This document shows, piece by piece, positions 1 through 5,040 of a DNA stretch of 5,917 nt. Source of the DNA: Fimenecus sp045595185. GTDB lineage: Bacteria; Bacillota; Clostridia; Oscillospirales; Acutalibacteraceae. The notes beneath the pieces were generated by a model. It was given only the letters and a program-made list of their open reading frames with translations. It was not told the DNA's origin and did no database searches. The DNA lies in assembly GCA_045595185.1 (NCBI GenBank), contig JAZNZX010000028.1:1-5917 (forward strand), written 5' to 3'. Numbering within the stretch: the first letter of the stretch is position 1; each line of letters begins with the position of its first letter. The position numbers and the translations under genes were made by a program.

Positions 1-1
1 A

Positions 2-78
2 TGGCGACCCGGAACGGGCTCGAACCGTCGACCTCTAGCGTGACAGGCTAGCGTTCTAACCAACTGAACTACCGGGCC
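2..78 (-). tRNA. tRNA-Asp (anticodon GUC)
   Basis: Read on the minus strand this 77-nt sequence folds as a complete tRNA. The acceptor stem is GGCCCGG against CCGGGTC with one G-U pair. The anticodon stem CTAGC/GCTAG encloses the loop CTGTCAC, giving anticodon GTC. The T arm contains GGTTCGAGCC, the discriminator base is G (expected for bacterial tRNA-Asp), and the CCA end is encoded in the DNA. It lies 3 bp downstream of tRNA-Val in the same direction, so the two are almost certainly processed from one transcript. The operon may continue beyond the left edge. Its G34 is a known target class for queuosine modification, and queH is encoded further along the window. Confidence 0.97.
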
Positions 79-81
79 ATT

Positions 82-157
82 TGGTGGGAACAACAGGGCT
101 CGAACCTGTGACCCTCTGCTTGTAAGGCAGATGCTCTCCCAGCTGAGCTATGCTCCC
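82..157 (-). tRNA. tRNA-Val (anticodon UAC)
   Basis: On the minus strand this 76-nt sequence forms a standard cloverleaf. The acceptor stem is GGGAGCA against TGTTCCC, the D arm holds TAGCTCAGCTGGGAGAGCA, and the anticodon loop CTTACAA gives anticodon TAC. The T arm holds GGTTCGAGCCC, the discriminator is A, and CCA is encoded. It is the first gene of the leftward tRNA operon, about 30 bp downstream of the predicted start of transcription and only 3 bp from tRNA-Asp. Confidence 0.97.
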
Positions 158-192
158 ACATTTTTTTGCTGCTGTGTTTCAGCGGCTCGTAT

Positions 193-221
193 AAGATAAC
201 ATATATAAAAAGATTTGTCAA
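193..221 (-). promoter_or_regulatory. Promoter of the tRNA-Val/tRNA-Asp operon
   Basis: Reading leftwards there is a perfect -35 box TTGACA (216-221), a 17-bp spacer and a -10 box TATCTT (193-198). The -10 box is preceded by TGT, which makes an extended -10 (TGn). Directly upstream of the -35 (about 222-262) the DNA consists of alternating A and T tracts resembling an UP element, as expected for a strong stable-RNA promoter. The predicted start is near 186, about 30 bp before tRNA-Val. Confidence 0.8.
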
Positions 222-249
222 CACTTTTTTTGAAATTTTTTAAAAATTT

Positions 250-268
250 TTCAAAAAAGTTTTTTGAA
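250..268. repeat. Short A/T palindrome
   Basis: TTCAAAAAA and TTTTTTGAA flank a single central G, giving a perfect 19-bp palindrome. It continues an A/T-tract region that starts at about 225. It could be part of the upstream activating region of the tRNA promoter. It could also be simply low-complexity DNA, and no function can be assigned. Confidence 0.4.
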
Positions 269-347
269 GGTGAAAAGTATGATATTTATTTATTGTTATA
301 CAAATAAACAAAACAATTCGATAAATTGGAGTTTATCGGGGATAAGT

Positions 348-375
348 GCAAAATGCAAAACGCAAAGTGCAAAAT
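348..375. repeat. Tandem 7-bp repeat, four copies
   Basis: Four head-to-tail heptamers in perfect phase: GCAAAAT, GCAAAAC, GCAAAGT, GCAAAAT. Outer copies are identical and the two middle ones differ by one and two bases. It lies in the non-coding stretch between the tRNA operon and metG, next to other repeats. Slippage could change the copy number. No function is evident. Confidence 0.75.
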
Positions 376-408
376 GTCGGAACTGCGTTGCGATTTTAAA
401 AATAATAG

Positions 409-493
409 GTCATTCTGAGGAGTGAAACGACGAAGAATCTCTGTTGGTTGATGTGTTACTGTTAGAGAGATTCTTCGCTACGCTCAGAATGAC
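409..493. repeat. 85-bp inverted-repeat (MITE-like) element
   Basis: The ends are a perfect 11-bp inverted repeat, GTCATTCTGAG (409-419) and CTCAGAATGAC (483-493). A second matched block, CGAAGAATCTCT (431-442) against AGAGATTCTTCG (466-477), forms the inner stem, and about 23 bp remain as the loop. Between the two blocks the left arm carries 11 nt (GAGTGAAACGA) and the right arm only 5 nt, so the stem has an asymmetric internal loop. It encodes no protein. The terminal sequence matches, from memory, a repeat dispersed in many bacterial genomes. It resembles a non-autonomous miniature element, but no target-site duplication is visible. Confidence 0.75.
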
Positions 494-520
494 ACAAAAT
501 TGGTTTTTATATTAACCAAC

Positions 521-614
521 AACGGCGGGGTCAAGTTACGGCTCATTCCTCGCCAAGACCCTTTTGTCTGCTACGCAGACATTTCCCCTGTCAGGGGAAT
601 AACCCCGCCCTACC
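521..614. repeat. GC-rich palindromic repeat split by a 66-bp insert
   Basis: The outer parts, AACGGCGGGGTCAAG (521-535) and ACCCCGCCCTACC (602-614), are exactly the left 15 and right 13 bases of the uninterrupted 28-bp unit at 5041-5068. The 66 bp between them (536-601) contain two hairpins. One is GTCTGC-TAC-GCAGAC (566-580) and the other is TTCCCCT-GTC-AGGGGAA (583-599). The order, a CCCCT/AGGGG hairpin next to a GTC...GAC hairpin, resembles the modules of the element at 3503-3620. The insert has no coding capacity and no clear flanking duplication. Confidence 0.75.
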
Positions 615-699
615 GGTTGCATATAAAAATCGTACTCCCCGACAAATTATAATTATAGTGTTCACAAAATGCATACAAAAAGAAAATATCATAAACTTC

Positions 700-728
700 T
701 TGAAAATATTGGTAAGTGATAGTATAAT
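700..728 (+). promoter_or_regulatory. metG promoter
   Basis: TTGAAA (700-705, five of six matches to the -35 consensus), a 17-bp spacer, and a perfect -10 TATAAT (723-728). Transcription would start near 735, leaving a leader of about 55 nt before the metG ATG. A second TATAAT at 731-736 with a weaker TTGGTA at 709-714 (16-bp spacer) could be an overlapping alternative promoter. Confidence 0.75.
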
Positions 729-741
729 ACTATAATATATG

Positions 742-762
742 CGGTAAAAAATATTTTTATCG
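742..762 (+). promoter_or_regulatory. Hairpin in the metG leader
   Basis: CGGTAAAAA (742-750) pairs with TTTTTATCG (754-762) around a 3-nt loop, a 9-bp stem with one G-U pair. It would sit near the 5' end of the metG transcript, about 15 nt upstream of the ribosome binding site AAGGGG (777-782). It might stabilise the mRNA. It is A/U-rich and could be incidental. Confidence 0.35.
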
Positions 763-790
763 TAAAAATTTTCAGAAAGGGGCGTTTTCT

Positions 791-2734
791 ATGTGTGAAA
801 AGCCAAAGTTTTACATCACAACAGCCATTGCGTACACATCACGCAAACCTCATATCGGCAACAGCTATGAAATCGTGTTGACCGATGCCATTGCGAGGTA
901 CAAGCGAATGCAGGGTTATGATGTTTTCTTTATGACAGGTACTGACGAGCACGGACAGAAAATTGAGGAATACGCTAACGAAGCTGGTATCAGCCCTAAA
1001 AAATATGTTGATAAGGTTGCAGGCGAAATCAAAGGTATTTGCGACCTTTTAAATACAACTTACGACCACTTTATTCGTACAACTGACGATTATCACGAAA
1101 AAGCAGTTCAGAAGATTTTCCAGAAACTTTATGACCAAGGTGATATTTACAAGAGTGAATACGAAGGTCTTTACTGTACTCCTTGCGAGTCCTTCTGGAC
1201 TGAAAGTCAGTTAGTTGACGGTAAATGTCCTGACTGTGGCAGAGAAGTAAAGAAAGCTAAAGAAGAAGCATATTTCCTTAAGCTTTCAAAGTATCAGAAA
1301 CAGCTTGAAGAATTCATTGAAAGCAACGAAAACTTCATTTATCCTGAAGCACGCAAAAAGGAAATGCTTAACAATTTCATAAAACCAGGTATTCAGGATT
1401 TATGTATTTCCAGAACATCTTTCAAATGGGGTGTTCCTGTTCCTTTTGATGACAGACATGTTGTATATGTATGGTTTGATGCTCTCCTTAACTATATTAC
1501 AGGTATCGGTTATGACCCTGACGGCAGCAACGAGCAGTTTAACAAGTATTGGCCTGCAGATTGCCATATAATTGGTAAGGATATTGTTCGTTTCCACACA
1601 ATTTACTGGCCTATCACTCTTATGGCTCTTGGTATTCCGTTACCTAAGCAAGTTTACGGACATCCTTGGTTGCTCCAAGGTGAGGACAAGATGAGTAAAT
1701 CTCGCGGTAATGTTATTTATGCTGACGACCTTACAGAGATTTTCGGTGTTGATGCAGTTCGTTACTATCTTCTTTCAGAAATGCCACACGCACACGACGG
1801 TTCAATCACTTATGAGGCAATGATTGACCGTTTCAACACAGACCTTGCAAACACTCTCGGTAATCTTGTAAACCGTACTATCGCAATGCAGAATAAGTAT
1901 TTTGACGGTGTTGTTCAGACTCCGACTTGTCCTACTGAATTCGACGAAGACCTTAAAGAAAGTGCAAAGAAAGCACTTCAAGGCTTTGACAAGTACATTT
2001 CAGAATACAAGATGAGTGATGCAGTTGAATGTGTAATCAATTTTGCTCGTCGTTGCAACAAGTACATTGATGAAACAATGCCTTGGGCACTCAGTAAAGA
2101 CGAAGCACAGAAAGAAAAACTCGGCACAGTTCTTTACAATCTTCTTGAGGGTATCCGTGTTCTTTCTGCACTTATATCCCCTATTATGCCTGAAACTGCA
2201 GTTAAGATTGCAGAACAGTTGAATGTTCCTGTTGCAACATATGAAAGCATTCAGGAATGGGGCGGACTTGAAAGTGGTATCACAGTTGGTACTGCTACTC
2301 CTCTTTTCTCAAGAATTGACGGTGAAAAGTTAATTGCTGAACTTCAGGCTAAAAAAGAGGCTGAAGAAAAGGCAAATGCTCCTGCACCGAAAATCGAAGG
2401 ACTTGCACCTATTGAATTCCCTGACTTTATGAAGGTTGAACTTCGTGTTGCTCAGGTTAAGGACTGTGAACCTGTTAAAAAGGCAAAGAAGCTTCTTAAA
2501 CTCACTCTTGACGATGGAACAGGTGTTGACAGAATCGTTGCAAGTGGTATTGCAAAATGGTACAAGCCGGAAGACCTTATCGGCAAAAAGGTTATCCTTG
2601 TTGCAAACCTTAAACCTGCAGTTCTCTGTGGTGTTGAAAGCTGTGGTATGATTCTTGCAGCAGACATTACGGAAGAAGATGCAATGGTTGTATTTGTTGA
2701 CGAAAGTATGCCAAACGGCGCGAGAATAAGATAA
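791..2734 (+). CDS. metG: Methionyl-tRNA synthetase
   Basis: Class I aminoacyl-tRNA synthetase that charges initiator and elongator tRNA-Met with methionine in the cytoplasm, using ATP. The 647-residue length fits the bacterial form with a C-terminal RNA-binding domain. Visible features in order are the signature HIGN (21-24; HIGH in most synthetases), a single zinc knuckle CTPC...CPDC (129-149), KMSKS (300-304) and the helical anticodon-binding domain (about 340-500). A charged Lys/Glu/Ala linker (about 511-535) follows, then a Trbp111/EMAP-type tRNA-binding domain (about 543-647) ending in the usual NGARIR. The start is supported by AAGGGG 8 nt upstream and a good promoter at 700-728. The stop codon overlaps the tatD start by one base (TAATG), so the two genes form an operon. 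The N-for-H change in HIGN appears to be normal for clostridial relatives (recalled, not checked). Confidence 0.97.
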   Translation: MCEKPKFYITTAIAYTSRKPHIGNSYEIVLTDAIARYKRMQGYDVFFMTGTDEHGQKIEEYANEAGISPKKYVDKVAGEIKGICDLLNTTYDHFIRTTDDYHEKAVQKIFQKLYDQGDIYKSEYEGLYCTPCESFWTESQLVDGKCPDCGREVKKAKEEAYFLKLSKYQKQLEEFIESNENFIYPEARKKEMLNNFIKPGIQDLCISRTSFKWGVPVPFDDRHVVYVWFDALLNYITGIGYDPDGSNEQFNKYWPADCHIIGKDIVRFHTIYWPITLMALGIPLPKQVYGHPWLLQGEDKMSKSRGNVIYADDLTEIFGVDAVRYYLLSEMPHAHDGSITYEAMIDRFNTDLANTLGNLVNRTIAMQNKYFDGVVQTPTCPTEFDEDLKESAKKALQGFDKYISEYKMSDAVECVINFARRCNKYIDETMPWALSKDEAQKEKLGTVLYNLLEGIRVLSALISPIMPETAVKIAEQLNVPVATYESIQEWGGLESGITVGTATPLFSRIDGEKLIAELQAKKEAEEKANAPAPKIEGLAPIEFPDFMKVELRVAQVKDCEPVKKAKKLLKLTLDDGTGVDRIVASGIAKWYKPEDLIGKKVILVANLKPAVLCGVESCGMILAADITEEDAMVVFVDESMPNGARIR

Positions 2735-3501
2735 TGTATCATAACATTTTTGATTCACACGCACATTATGATGACGAGCAGTTTGATATTGACAGAAACG
2801 AACTGCTCGTTTCTTTTAAAGAAAAGGGAATTTCAGGTGTTGTTTGTTGTGGCGTGAATATAGAAACAAGTGAATTTGCAGTTGAGTTATCTCATAAATA
2901 CGATTTTGTGTATTCTGCTGTGGGTTTTCATCCACTTGATAATGACGAATACCACGATGGTGATTTGGAAAGAATAAAAGAACTTGCAAAAGACCCGAAA
3001 TGTGTTGCTATCGGTGAAATCGGACTTGACTATCACTATGAAAAGGAAAGTCGCGAAAATCAGTTGATTCTCCTTGAAAAGCAGATTCAATTGGCAAATG
3101 AGTTGGATTTACCTGTCATTTTCCATGACAGAGAATCTCACGAAGATACTCTTAACATACTGAAAAAGTACAAACCAAAAGGTGTTCTTCATTGTTTTTC
3201 AGGTAGTGTTGAAATGGCAAAAGAAATCATTAAACTTGGCATGTATATCGGTCTTGGCGGTGCTGTTACATTCAAAACTGCTGTTAAACCTTGCGAGGTT
3301 GCAAAATATGTACCAAGTGACCGATTGCTTATTGAAACCGATGCACCATATATGACTCCTGTACCATTTCGCGGTAAAAGATGCGATTCATTGCATATTC
3401 CGTATACTGCAGAAAAGATTGCGGAATTGCGTGGTGTTACAGCACAGGAAATTCTTGATTTGACTGATAAGAATGCGAGAAAATTATTTGATATTAAATA
3501 G
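2734..3501 (+). CDS. tatD: TatD-family metal-dependent hydrolase / DNase
   Basis: Predicted cytoplasmic TIM-barrel amidohydrolase of the TatD family (YabD/YcfH branch), known for metal-dependent 3'-5' exonuclease activity on DNA. The 255 residues match the usual length. All metal-site motifs are present: DSHAH (7-11), GFHP (64-67), EIGLDY (95-100), HDRESH (131-136), HCFSGS (153-158) and IETDAPY (200-206). The PVPFRGKR segment (209-216) is also there. The likely ligands are H9, H11, E95, H131, H153 and D203. The start ATG overlaps the metG stop (TAATG) and has no clear Shine-Dalgarno site, which fits translation by reinitiation after metG. The metG-tatD order is conserved in many Firmicutes, but the often-following rnmV and ksgA are absent here. 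A multi-hairpin repeat begins directly after the stop. The exact substrate cannot be told from the sequence. Confidence 0.93.
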   Translation: MYHNIFDSHAHYDDEQFDIDRNELLVSFKEKGISGVVCCGVNIETSEFAVELSHKYDFVYSAVGFHPLDNDEYHDGDLERIKELAKDPKCVAIGEIGLDYHYEKESRENQLILLEKQIQLANELDLPVIFHDRESHEDTLNILKKYKPKGVLHCFSGSVEMAKEIIKLGMYIGLGGAVTFKTAVKPCEVAKYVPSDRLLIETDAPYMTPVPFRGKRCDSLHIPYTAEKIAELRGVTAQEILDLTDKNARKLFDIK

Positions 3502-3502
3502 G

Positions 3503-3620
3503 GCTTCTCCTTGAGGAGAAGCTGTCACAAAGTGACTGATGAGGTGTAGGATACGCAGTATCCGTTAAAAATTCCATCTCATCCACCGCAAGCGGTCCCC
3601 CTTCCCCTCAAGGGGAAGGC
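3503..3620. repeat. Multi-hairpin palindromic element after tatD
   Basis: Five short hairpins are packed into 118 bp. They are GCTTCTCC-TTGA-GGAGAAGC (3503-3522), GTCAC-AAA-GTGAC (3524-3536), GGATAC-GCA-GTATCC (3549-3563), ACCGC-AA-GCGGT (3585-3596) and CCTTCCCCT-CA-AGGGGAAGG (3600-3619). GATGAG (3538-3543) can also pair with CTCATC (3578-3583), enclosing the central hairpin and giving a cruciform-like whole. The left and right halves mirror each other (Y-rich hairpin, small hairpin, GATGAG/CTCATC), which is the layout of a MITE-like or REP-like element. It has no T-tract, so it is not a standard intrinsic terminator, though it may attenuate transcription into the next gene or stabilise the metG-tatD mRNA. 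Confidence 0.75.
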
Positions 3621-3632
3621 AATTTAGAAAAA

Positions 3633-3637
3633 AGGTG
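3633..3637 (+). promoter_or_regulatory. Ribosome binding site fixing the Dabb gene start
   Basis: AGGTG lies 6 nt before the ATG at 3644, an ideal distance. The reading frame could also open at the GTG at 3635, but that codon is part of this site and has no upstream site of its own, so the ATG at 3644 is preferred. Confidence 0.75.
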
Positions 3638-3643
3638 ATAATT

Positions 3644-3943
3644 ATGCTTAAACATGTTGTAATGTGGAAATTTAAGGATGCAGAGGGCAAGACAAAAGAC
3701 GAAAACATCGAAATTGTAAAAAACGGTCTCGAAGCACTACCACCTATGATTTCACACATAAAAAAACTCACATTCCTTAAAAATCAGGTTGAATGTGAGA
3801 GAAATTTTGATGCGCTTTTAGTTGTTGAAACTGAAAACGAGGAAGAACTGGAAAAATACAAGGTTCATCCTGAGCACAAAAAGGTTGCTTCTTATGTTGC
3901 AAAGGTAACAGAAGGCAGAGGCGCAGTTGATATTTACGAATAA
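3644..3943 (+). CDS. Dabb-domain (stress responsive A/B barrel) protein
   Basis: A 99-residue protein covering one complete Dabb domain, a ferredoxin-like fold that usually dimerises into an alpha/beta barrel. Recognisable features are the opening strand HVVMWKFKD (4-12), the helix ending in the LE-ALPP segment (29-34), and FDALLVVE (55-62). HPEHKKV (75-81) and the C-terminal VDIYE complete the match. Most bacterial members have no known function, while some relatives in plants and fungi bind or cyclise small hydrophobic molecules, so no reaction is assigned. The start at 3644 rests on the AGGTG site. The gene follows tatD after a repeat element with no clear promoter between, so it may be co-transcribed with metG-tatD. 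It ends 12 bp before a strong terminator hairpin. Confidence 0.85.
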   Translation: MLKHVVMWKFKDAEGKTKDENIEIVKNGLEALPPMISHIKKLTFLKNQVECERNFDALLVVETENEEELEKYKVHPEHKKVASYVAKVTEGRGAVDIYE

Positions 3944-3955
3944 AGCAAAACAGAA

Positions 3956-3988
3956 AAGGACGGTAGGAACATAAAACCTACCGTCCTT
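3956..3988. terminator. Bidirectional intrinsic terminator between convergent genes
   Basis: AAGGACGGTAGG (3956-3967) and CCTACCGTCCTT (3977-3988) form a perfect 12-bp stem with a 9-nt loop. The plus strand continues TTAAATTTTATT and the minus strand TTCTGTTTTG, so both sides have T-rich tails. It lies 12 bp after the stop of the Dabb gene and 12 bp after the stop of the leftward TM2 gene, so it probably ends both transcripts. Confidence 0.88.
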
Positions 3989-4000
3989 AAATTTTATTGA

Positions 4001-4330
4001 TTATACAAGCGGTTTACCGTCTGCATCGTTTATTTTACCTGTGAAAATCTGAATTGCTTCATAGATAACCCAAGCAAAAATTGCCAAAGGAGCAATAACT
4101 GTCCATGAAAGCAAAAGAGAAACAAGCAACTGTGTAAGTCCTTTCTTTGTGTAACCAAGATAGAAGTTATGAACACCAAGGTTACCGAGAAGCAAAGCAA
4201 GAACACCTGCTACTATCTTATTTTTTGAACCTGCAGCAGCATTATTAAATGAATCATTTACTGCTACTCCACAGCTTGTGCAAACAACAGCATTATCATC
4301 AATCTGTGCACCACAATTTTTACAGAACAT
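4001..4330 (-). CDS. Zinc-ribbon and TM2-domain membrane protein
   Basis: A small predicted inner-membrane protein of 109 residues. The N-terminus is a zinc ribbon with two CxxC knuckles (FCKNCG, C3/C6; CTSCG, C17/C20). A short Asn/Ala/Ser linker follows, then a TM2 domain. Its first hydrophobic helix (about 38-56) contains GNLGVHNFYLGY, its second covers about 66-92, and the tail has the usual GK-N-DGKPLV ending. TM2 domains are widespread, but their role in bacteria is unknown, and the zinc ribbon probably faces the cytoplasm. The ATG is supported by AGGAG 7 nt upstream. A dedicated extended -10 promoter lies just upstream, so it can be expressed apart from queH. Transcription likely ends at the bidirectional terminator 12 bp past the stop. 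Confidence 0.88.
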   Translation of the reverse strand: MFCKNCGAQIDDNAVVCTSCGVAVNDSFNNAAAGSKNKIVAGVLALLLGNLGVHNFYLGYTKKGLTQLLVSLLLSWTVIAPLAIFAWVIYEAIQIFTGKINDADGKPLV

Positions 4331-4375
4331 AATAATTCTCCTCTCATTTTTTTCGGTTTGTCATCCGACGAATTT

Positions 4376-4404
4376 ATAATATCACATTTTGTCAATATAT
4401 GCAA
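4376..4404 (-). promoter_or_regulatory. Promoter of the TM2-domain gene
   Basis: Reading leftwards, TATTAT (4376-4381, five of six) is preceded by TGA, giving an extended -10. A weak -35 TTGCAT (4399-4404) lies 17 bp upstream. A perfect TTGACA at 4390-4395 is present but only 8 bp from the -10, so it cannot serve as its -35. The promoter sits directly after the queH stop at 4408 and gives a leader of about 40 nt. Confidence 0.55.
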
Positions 4405-4407
4405 CAT

Positions 4408-5022
4408 TTATTCTGTTGTATCTTTTTGGGAAAATACACAACCACAATAATTTTGCCTGTAAAGGTTATGTGCTTTACTTAATTCTATTGAGCGTTTATA
4501 TCCTTCTCGCTTTTTAAAGTCTGAATGTAACCATTGGGTATTATATTTATTAGCCAATTCATTACCTATTTCATTGATTTTCTGGGCATTTTTAAGTGGA
4601 CTTATTGTAAGCGTTGTTGTGAAATAATCAAAGTTATTTTCTTTCGCTTCAATAGCTGTTTTCTCAAGGCGTAAATTATAACATTTAAAGCATCTTTCAC
4701 CACATTCGCGACAGTGTTCTAATCCTTTTGCCATTTCGTAAAACTTTTCACTTTCGAAATCACAATCCAGCATTTTTACAGGATATTTAGTTTGCATTTC
4801 ACCGATTAAACGCATTTGCTCTGCTTTTCGTTTTTCATATTCAGTTTCAGGGTAAATGTTTGGATTATAGTAAAGCACCGTAATGTTGAAATATTGTGAA
4901 AGATATTCAATGCAATAACTACTGCAAGGTGCACAACAACTGTGGAGAAGAAGTGACGGCACATTATCCCCTAAATTTTCGATAATCTTATCAAGTTGTT
5001 TTTGGTAATTGATTTTTTGCAT
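4408..5022 (-). CDS. queH: Epoxyqueuosine reductase QueH
   Basis: Predicted cytoplasmic enzyme for the last step of queuosine synthesis: it reduces epoxyqueuosine to queuosine at wobble position 34 of tRNA-Asp, -Asn, -His and -Tyr. QueH (formerly DUF208) is the cobalamin-independent alternative to QueG. The 204 residues match family length. Hallmarks are HSCCAPC (27-33), the YNPNIYP-EYEKRK region (52-66), HCRECGERCFKCY (103-115, four cysteines), FTTTL-SPLKN (134-145) and FKKREGYKRS-RQNYCGC (169-195). The cysteines are consistent with the iron-sulfur/metal site known for the family. The ATG has AAGGTG 5 nt upstream. The gene is 61 bp downstream of the CNNM gene with a palindromic repeat between and no clear promoter of its own, so it may depend on read-through. 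The other queuosine genes are not in this window. Confidence 0.93.
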   Translation of the reverse strand: MQKINYQKQLDKIIENLGDNVPSLLLHSCCAPCSSYCIEYLSQYFNITVLYYNPNIYPETEYEKRKAEQMRLIGEMQTKYPVKMLDCDFESEKFYEMAKGLEHCRECGERCFKCYNLRLEKTAIEAKENNFDYFTTTLTISPLKNAQKINEIGNELANKYNTQWLHSDFKKREGYKRSIELSKAHNLYRQNYCGCVFSQKDTTE

Positions 5023-5040
5023 ACTGCCACCTTATATAAT

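Larger units (their letters stand above)
222..699. other. Gene-free repeat cluster between the tRNA operon and metG
   Basis: This divergent intergenic stretch carries no convincing gene. In order it holds A/T tracts, a small hairpin CGATAAA/TTTATCG (319-338), the heptamer tandem repeat, the 85-bp inverted-repeat element and the split GC-rich palindrome. It ends in AT-rich DNA before the metG promoter. A T-box leader was looked for because the next gene is a tRNA synthetase, but no T-box consensus (AGGGTGG...) or specifier arm was found. Confidence 0.6.

Noticed and set aside
279..425. A 48-codon open frame with a plausible AAGGTG site 6 nt before its ATG.
   Set aside because: It runs through the heptamer repeat and ends inside the 85-bp inverted repeat. 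Its translation is low-complexity with no recognisable domain, and the AAGGTG lies partly in the A/T palindrome. It is most likely a chance frame.
158..790. A T-box riboswitch controlling metG.
   Set aside because: No T-box bulge consensus, no terminator/antiterminator pair before the start codon and only about 55 nt of leader after the best promoter.
2330..2764. A 144-codon minus-strand frame opposite the end of metG.
   Set aside because: It lies opposite a clearly coding tRNA-binding domain, its translation resembles no protein family, and no promoter or ribosome site supports it.
3501..3620. A CRISPR-like or riboswitch interpretation of the repeated hairpins.
   Set aside because: There are no regularly spaced direct repeats with unique spacers, and the hairpins do not match a ligand-binding core that I recognise. 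A palindromic element explains them better.
4390..4395. A perfect TTGACA as the -35 box of the TM2 gene.
   Set aside because: It is only 8 bp from the -10 TATTAT and no -10-like box lies 16-18 bp downstream, so the spacing rules it out.
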